Positions 60,581 through 64,000 of a stretch of 64,000 nucleotides of DNA are shown here, piece by piece. The notes beneath the pieces are model-generated. The model searched no databases and was not told the origin of the DNA. It saw only the letters and a list, made by a program, of their open reading frames with translations. This stretch comes from Ideonella sp. (lineage in GTDB: Bacteria; Pseudomonadota; Gammaproteobacteria; Burkholderiales; Burkholderiaceae_C): NCBI GenBank assembly GCA_016721465.1, contig JADKIA010000028.1, positions 496,001 through 560,000 on the forward strand, given 5' to 3'. The first letter of the stretch is position 1. Each line of letters begins with the position of its first letter. The position numbers and the translations under genes are program-made.

Positions 60581-62287
60581 ATGAGCGAACGCTGGCCCGA
60601 GCCCACCACCCCGATGCCTGGCGCGGGGTGCGGGGAGTTGAGCGCGCGCGCCCAGTTGCACCTGGTGCGGGCCCTGCGTCGAGCCTGTGTGCAAGCGCAG
60701 GATGGGCCGGTCACGCTCATCGAAACACACATCTCTTTCGTCCTGCTGTGCGGCGATGTTGCGTACAAGTTCAAGAAGGCCATTCGGACGGCTTTTCTCG
60801 ACCAATCCACGCGGGCCTTGCGCTTGCATGCCTGCGAAGAAGAGCTGCGCCTGAACCGGCGACTGGCGCCCGACCTGTACCTTTCGGTCGCCACCATCAC
60901 CGGCGAGCCAGCGGCGCCGGTGATCGGCGGCGACGGCCCGCCGATCGATCACGCCGTGAAGATGCGCGCCTTTGCGCAGGCCGATCTTTGGGCCGCGCTG
61001 GCCGCCCGCGGTGCGCTGGGCCCGGCGCAGATCGATGAACTCGCGGCGCTGCTGGCGCCTTTCCACGCTCAGGCGGCTGTGGCCAGCCCAAACGGCCGAC
61101 TGGGCAGCGCCGAGCAGGTGCGGGCCACGGTGCTGCAGAACCTGAACGAGCTGGCCGCCCTGGCCACGGCACCGGTAGAGCATGACGCCTTGCAGTGCTT
61201 GCGTGCCTGGGAGGCGCAGGTCTATCCCGCGCTGCTGCCCAAGATGGCCCAACGTCTGACCCAAGGTCGTGTGCGCGAGTGCCATGGCGATCTGCACCTG
61301 GGCAATGTCACGATGGTCGATGGTCGGACGACGGTGTTCGACGGCATCGAGTTCAGCGACGAGTTCCGCTGGATCGATGTGATGGGCGACATCGCCTTCA
61401 TGGCGATGGATTTGCACGCGCACGGGCTGGCACCGCTGGCACACCGCTTCGTCAATGCTTACCTGGAAAGCAGCGGCGACCATGACGGCCTTGCCGTGCT
61501 GCGCTACTACCTCGTTCACCGCGCCTTGGTGCGAGCCAAGGTGTCGCAGCTGCGCGTCGCGCAATGCGGTGCGCAGCGACCGCACGACGCGGGCATTGCC
61601 CGCCACGACGCTGCGCGCTACCTGGCCTTGGCACAGCAGTTCAGCCAACCCACGGCCCCGATGCTGATGCTGACGCACGGCTGTTCGGGCAGTGGCAAAT
61701 CGACACTCACCAAGGCGCTGTTGGAAGAGCTGGGGGCGGTGCGCATCCGCTCCGACGTGGAGCGCCGAAGGCTGCTCGATCAGGCCAGCGGACACGCCGA
61801 CGATGGATGCTCGGCGGGGCTGCGGCCCAACGACCGTTACGGGCCGGCCATGAACGCCGGCACGCACGAGCGCCTGAGGCAGCTTGCACGGCAGGTGCTG
61901 TCGGCCGGCCACCACGTGATCGTGGATGCCACGTTTGTCCGGCGCGACGACCGAGACCGCATGCGGCGTGTGGCCGAAGGACTGCAGCGGCGCTGCGTGA
62001 TCCTGGACTTCACCATCGGCGCGGACTTGGCGCTGATGCGCGAGCGCGTGCGCCAACGCAGCGTGCAAGGCGGTGATGTCTCCGAGGCCGACGAGGCCGT
62101 GCTGGACCGCCAGCTGCAAACCATCGAGCCACTGGGTGAAGACGAGCTCGTGTTGGCCGTGCCGTGCTGGCGTCGATCGGCGGCGGCCGTGGCAAGGTCG
62201 CTGAACGACGTAGAGTCGACAGTGAGCGTGCCGGGCCGCTCCCAAGCGCTCATCCCGGAGTGCGCAGCACGGAGGGTAGTTCCGTGA
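60581..62287 (+). CDS. Bifunctional aminoglycoside-phosphotransferase-like / P-loop ATPase protein
   Basis: A 568-residue protein of a known two-part family. Residues about 20-350 are an APH-like kinase domain with the catalytic loop ECHGDLHLGN and the metal Asp in FDGIEF. Residues about 360-540 are an AAA_33-type P-loop domain with GCSGSGKST near 366-374 and VDATFVRR further on. The biological substrate is unknown. The last 22 codons lie in a 60-bp repeat copy, and the stop overlaps a GTG start in a second copy. It is divergent from the PHA synthase, a pairing that suggests a shared role. Confidence 0.85.
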   Translation: MSERWPEPTTPMPGAGCGELSARAQLHLVRALRRACVQAQDGPVTLIETHISFVLLCGDVAYKFKKAIRTAFLDQSTRALRLHACEEELRLNRRLAPDLYLSVATITGEPAAPVIGGDGPPIDHAVKMRAFAQADLWAALAARGALGPAQIDELAALLAPFHAQAAVASPNGRLGSAEQVRATVLQNLNELAALATAPVEHDALQCLRAWEAQVYPALLPKMAQRLTQGRVRECHGDLHLGNVTMVDGRTTVFDGIEFSDEFRWIDVMGDIAFMAMDLHAHGLAPLAHRFVNAYLESSGDHDGLAVLRYYLVHRALVRAKVSQLRVAQCGAQRPHDAGIARHDAARYLALAQQFSQPTAPMLMLTHGCSGSGKSTLTKALLEELGAVRIRSDVERRRLLDQASGHADDGCSAGLRPNDRYGPAMNAGTHERLRQLARQVLSAGHHVIVDATFVRRDDRDRMRRVAEGLQRRCVILDFTIGADLALMRERVRQRSVQGGDVSEADEAVLDRQLQTIEPLGEDELVLAVPCWRRSAAAVARSLNDVESTVSVPGRSQALIPECAARRVVP

Positions 62288-62343
62288 GCAGCCGGGCCGT
62301 CCCCAAGGCGAATACCGCAGTGCGACGCACGGAGGTTGGCTGA
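62222..62343 (+). repeat. Two tandem 60-bp repeat copies linking two genes
   Basis: Copy 1 (62222-62283) and copy 2 (62284-62343) start GTGAGC, share CCGGGCCG, CCAAG, GTGCG and CGCACGGAGG-type blocks in the same order, and a third partial start ATGAGCCGG opens the next gene. Each copy ends with a GGAGG ribosome-binding site followed by a stop codon overlapping the next start. The unit therefore behaves as a translational relay. Confidence 0.75.
62284..62343 (+). CDS. 19-residue mini-ORF in the second repeat copy
   Basis: GTG 62284 overlaps the stop of the kinase-like gene (GTGA) and the frame VSSRAVPKANTAVRRTEVG ends in a TGA that overlaps the ATG of the next gene. ACGGAGG lies 9-15 nt before its start. 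Copy 1 encodes a related peptide, but in frame with the kinase-like protein, whose C-terminal 21 residues thus come from the repeat. The peptide probably matters only for coupling translation. Confidence 0.4.
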   Translation: MSSRAVPKANTAVRRTEVG

Positions 62344-63815
62344 TGAGCCGGTCGTGCACTTCGTCTGGTGCCAGCGCGGGCCAGGCGTTCGCAGCTGGCG
62401 GGCACCACGCGCCACCCCCGTTCGACTTGGGAGCCTGGCTGCGCACCAGCACCGAAACCTGGGCCGCGGGGTTGGACCCGGTGGGTGCCGGTGGGTTGTT
62501 CCGTGATCGGCGCTTGTCCGACCTGATCGACCGGACGATGAGCGGCTCGCCGCTGTATCGGCGGCGCAACCGCGGCGCCCGCTGCCTGGCCGATTTCGAG
62601 CCGATCGCCAAGACCGAACTGATGGCGAACTTCGACGAATGGGCCACCGATCGAGCCGTGACGCTTCTGGCCGCAGAGGCCTTTGTTGCAGACCCGGCCT
62701 GCATCGCCGATGCCTGGCTCGACCGCTACCTGGTCTGGACCAGTTCAGGCACCAGCGGACACCCAGGCCTGTTCGTTCAGGACGGTGCCAGCCTGGCGGC
62801 CTACGACGCCATCGACGCGCAGCGCCTGCGCGGCAATGGCATCGGGACATCGACGCTGGGTTGGTGGGGGCTGGGCCGGCGCTTTGCGTTCGTGGGTGCC
62901 ATCGGCGGGCACTTCGCGGGGCATGTGAGCTTCGAACGACTGCGCCGCATCGTGCCCGCGCCGCTGGCCCCCGAAACGCACATGATTTCGGTGCTGGAGC
63001 CGTTGACGCGCATCGCCGAACGCCTGCAGGCGATCCGGCCGGATGTCCTGATCACCTATCCGAGCTGCGGCGCGGCACTGGCCCAGCTGCAAGCCGAGGG
63101 CTTGCTGAACATCGCGCCACAGGAAGTCTGGCTGGGCGGCGAGCAGCTGTCACCGGCCCAACGCCGAACGCTGCAATCGGCCTTCGGCTGCACGGTGCGA
63201 AATGCCTATGGCGCGTCGGAGTTCTACTCGATCGCCTTCGAATGCGCGCTCGGGCACTTGCACCTGAATGACGACTGGGTGGTGCTGGAGGCGCTGGATG
63301 CGCAACTTCGTCCGGTGTCGCCGGGGGAGTTGTCCAGTGTCACCTTGCTCACCAACCTGGCCAACCAGACGCAGCCGCTGTTGCGATACCGGCTCGACGA
63401 CCTGGTTCGGTTCGCCGCGGAGCCCTGCGCTTGCGGATGTGCGTTTCCAGTCATCGAGGTGCATGGCCGTTGCGACGACACCCTGCAACTGCCGGGTCGA
63501 GACGGACGCCGAGTCAGCATCCTGCCGCTGGCGCTGGAAACCCTGGTCGAGGAACGGACTGGCCTGAGCCGATTTCAAGTGCTGCAAGGCCACGGCGCCG
63601 ACCTTGAATTGCGACTGGATCCAACGGTGCCGAACACCCGCGCTGCGCTCGAGGCCTGTCGTGTGGCCGTTGCCGCGTTCCTTGAAGGTCATGGCGCGGT
63701 CGGCACCCGGATCGTCCTCAGCCGCCGCGCGCCGATGCAGCAGGCCGGCAGCGGCAAGTTGCGGAGGGTGATCAATGCCGGCAGCCAGAGCAGGCCCCAG
63801 CGGGTCAGGGCTTGA
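62343..63815 (+). CDS. PaaK/CapK-like adenylate-forming enzyme
   Basis: A 490-residue protein of the phenylacetate-CoA ligase superfamily. Visible are SGSPLYRRRN, the P-loop-like VWTSSGTSGHPGLFVQD near residue 135, the adenine-site AYGASEFYSI, and the RYRLDDLVRF strand with a Cys-rich CACGCAFP turn. The final Lys region reads SGKLRR. The branch with a CACG turn includes coenzyme F390 synthetase-like proteins; aromatic or short-chain acids are plausible substrates. It is translationally linked to the kinase-like gene by the 60-bp repeat and is near a PHA synthase. Confidence 0.82.
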   Translation: MSRSCTSSGASAGQAFAAGGHHAPPPFDLGAWLRTSTETWAAGLDPVGAGGLFRDRRLSDLIDRTMSGSPLYRRRNRGARCLADFEPIAKTELMANFDEWATDRAVTLLAAEAFVADPACIADAWLDRYLVWTSSGTSGHPGLFVQDGASLAAYDAIDAQRLRGNGIGTSTLGWWGLGRRFAFVGAIGGHFAGHVSFERLRRIVPAPLAPETHMISVLEPLTRIAERLQAIRPDVLITYPSCGAALAQLQAEGLLNIAPQEVWLGGEQLSPAQRRTLQSAFGCTVRNAYGASEFYSIAFECALGHLHLNDDWVVLEALDAQLRPVSPGELSSVTLLTNLANQTQPLLRYRLDDLVRFAAEPCACGCAFPVIEVHGRCDDTLQLPGRDGRRVSILPLALETLVEERTGLSRFQVLQGHGADLELRLDPTVPNTRAALEACRVAVAAFLEGHGAVGTRIVLSRRAPMQQAGSGKLRRVINAGSQSRPQRVRA

Positions 63816-63934
63816 TGGACCAGGACGCATGGGATGGGCAGGATGCATCGCATCGCCGTTCGACCCGACGCGCCTGCATGCCCGGCGCTGCCGGGCCTGG
63901 GTAGGCATTCCGTCTTCGCGTCGGGTCGGGGGTC

Positions 63935-64000
63935 ATGCAACCTGGCCTGCGCTGTTGCTTGCTGCTGGTGGACGAGGGACGCCTCTGGCTGGACGACCCG
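63935..64000 (+). CDS. Possible start of a serine hydrolase (beta-lactamase family), truncated by the window edge
   Basis: The last 22 codons include LLVDEGRLWLDDP, which resembles the LVEEGRLSLDDPV segment that follows the SxxK motif in class C beta-lactamase-like serine hydrolases. The expected ~60 residues before this segment, including SxxK, are absent upstream, so the gene may be a 5'-truncated remnant or the resemblance may be chance. Confidence 0.3.
   Translation, partial: MQPGLRCCLLLVDEGRLWLDDP

Noticed and set aside
1..64000. CRISPR arrays, rRNA, complete tRNA genes, riboswitches
   Set aside because: No regularly spaced repeats, rRNA-like stretches or foldable complete tRNAs were seen by eye; a covariance-model search was not possible.

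Overview
High-GC window whose codon usage, operon layout and protein families point to a betaproteobacterium of the order Burkholderiales (Comamonadaceae/Sphaerotilaceae-like). This is judged from protein resemblance only. The strain looks like a nutritionally versatile heterotroph: three TonB-dependent receptors, two peptide-type ABC systems, several acyl-CoA pathways, a galactoside cluster and a polyhydroxyalkanoate synthase.

Layout. (1) 1-3069, minus strand: two oligopeptide-type ABC ATPases, a thiolase-like lipid-transfer protein and the start of a CaiB-type CoA-transferase, preceded by a 22-bp palindrome. (2) 3205-9801, plus strand: ECF sigma factor, TonB receptor, M81 (MlrC-like) peptidase, C26 amidohydrolase and a solute-binding lipoprotein; no permease gene is present for this ABC set. 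(3) 9802-11048: a probable 5' fragment of a group II intron abuts an M20 hydrolase that stops right after its metal-site Glu pair; a small membrane protein follows. (4) 11148-12239: AraC/GlxA regulator. (5) 28014 down to 12467, minus strand: a nearly gapless 15.5-kb gene string with a C45 acyltransferase-type hydrolase, a full peptide-type ABC importer, a siderophore-type TonB receptor, an unknown exported protein, PiuC, a PepSY membrane protein, a PuuB-like oxidase, a cupin, an amidase and a PuuA-like ligase. A divergent tandem-HTH GntR regulator (28067-28990) sits at its head. I infer uptake and dismantling of an amide- or polyamine-containing compound, possibly a siderophore.

(6) 29443-52505: an acyl-CoA catabolic block (exported lipase-like hydrolase, hotdog protein, two acyl-CoA dehydrogenases, two SDRs, a two-domain VOC protein, acyl-CoA ligase, FadB/J-like enzyme, TonB receptor, TetR regulator) next to a galactoside block (GPH transporter, galK, galT, GH42 beta-galactosidase, epoxide-hydrolase-like enzyme, GH36 alpha-galactosidase). 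Four intergenic regions in both blocks share a 16-bp motif of the form TTGAC(G/C)..T..T.CAA, so they may form one regulon. The enzyme set would suit a galactose-bearing lipid such as a plant galactolipid.

(7) 52506-53007: a non-coding stretch with a 23-nt copy of a tRNA-His 3' end (likely att scar of an integrated element) and three hairpins. (8) 53008-58392: TacA/TacT-type toxin-antitoxin pair with a 12-bp repeat across the gene junction, PaiB-like and MocR-type regulators facing apart, MAPEG protein, SRPBCC-GFA fusion, ICMT-like methyltransferase. (9) 58580-64000: PHA synthase, divergent APH/AAA kinase-like protein and a PaaK-like adenylating enzyme, the last two linked by a 60-bp repeat that carries its own ribosome-binding site, start and stop. 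No rRNA, complete tRNA, CRISPR array or intact insertion sequence was seen.
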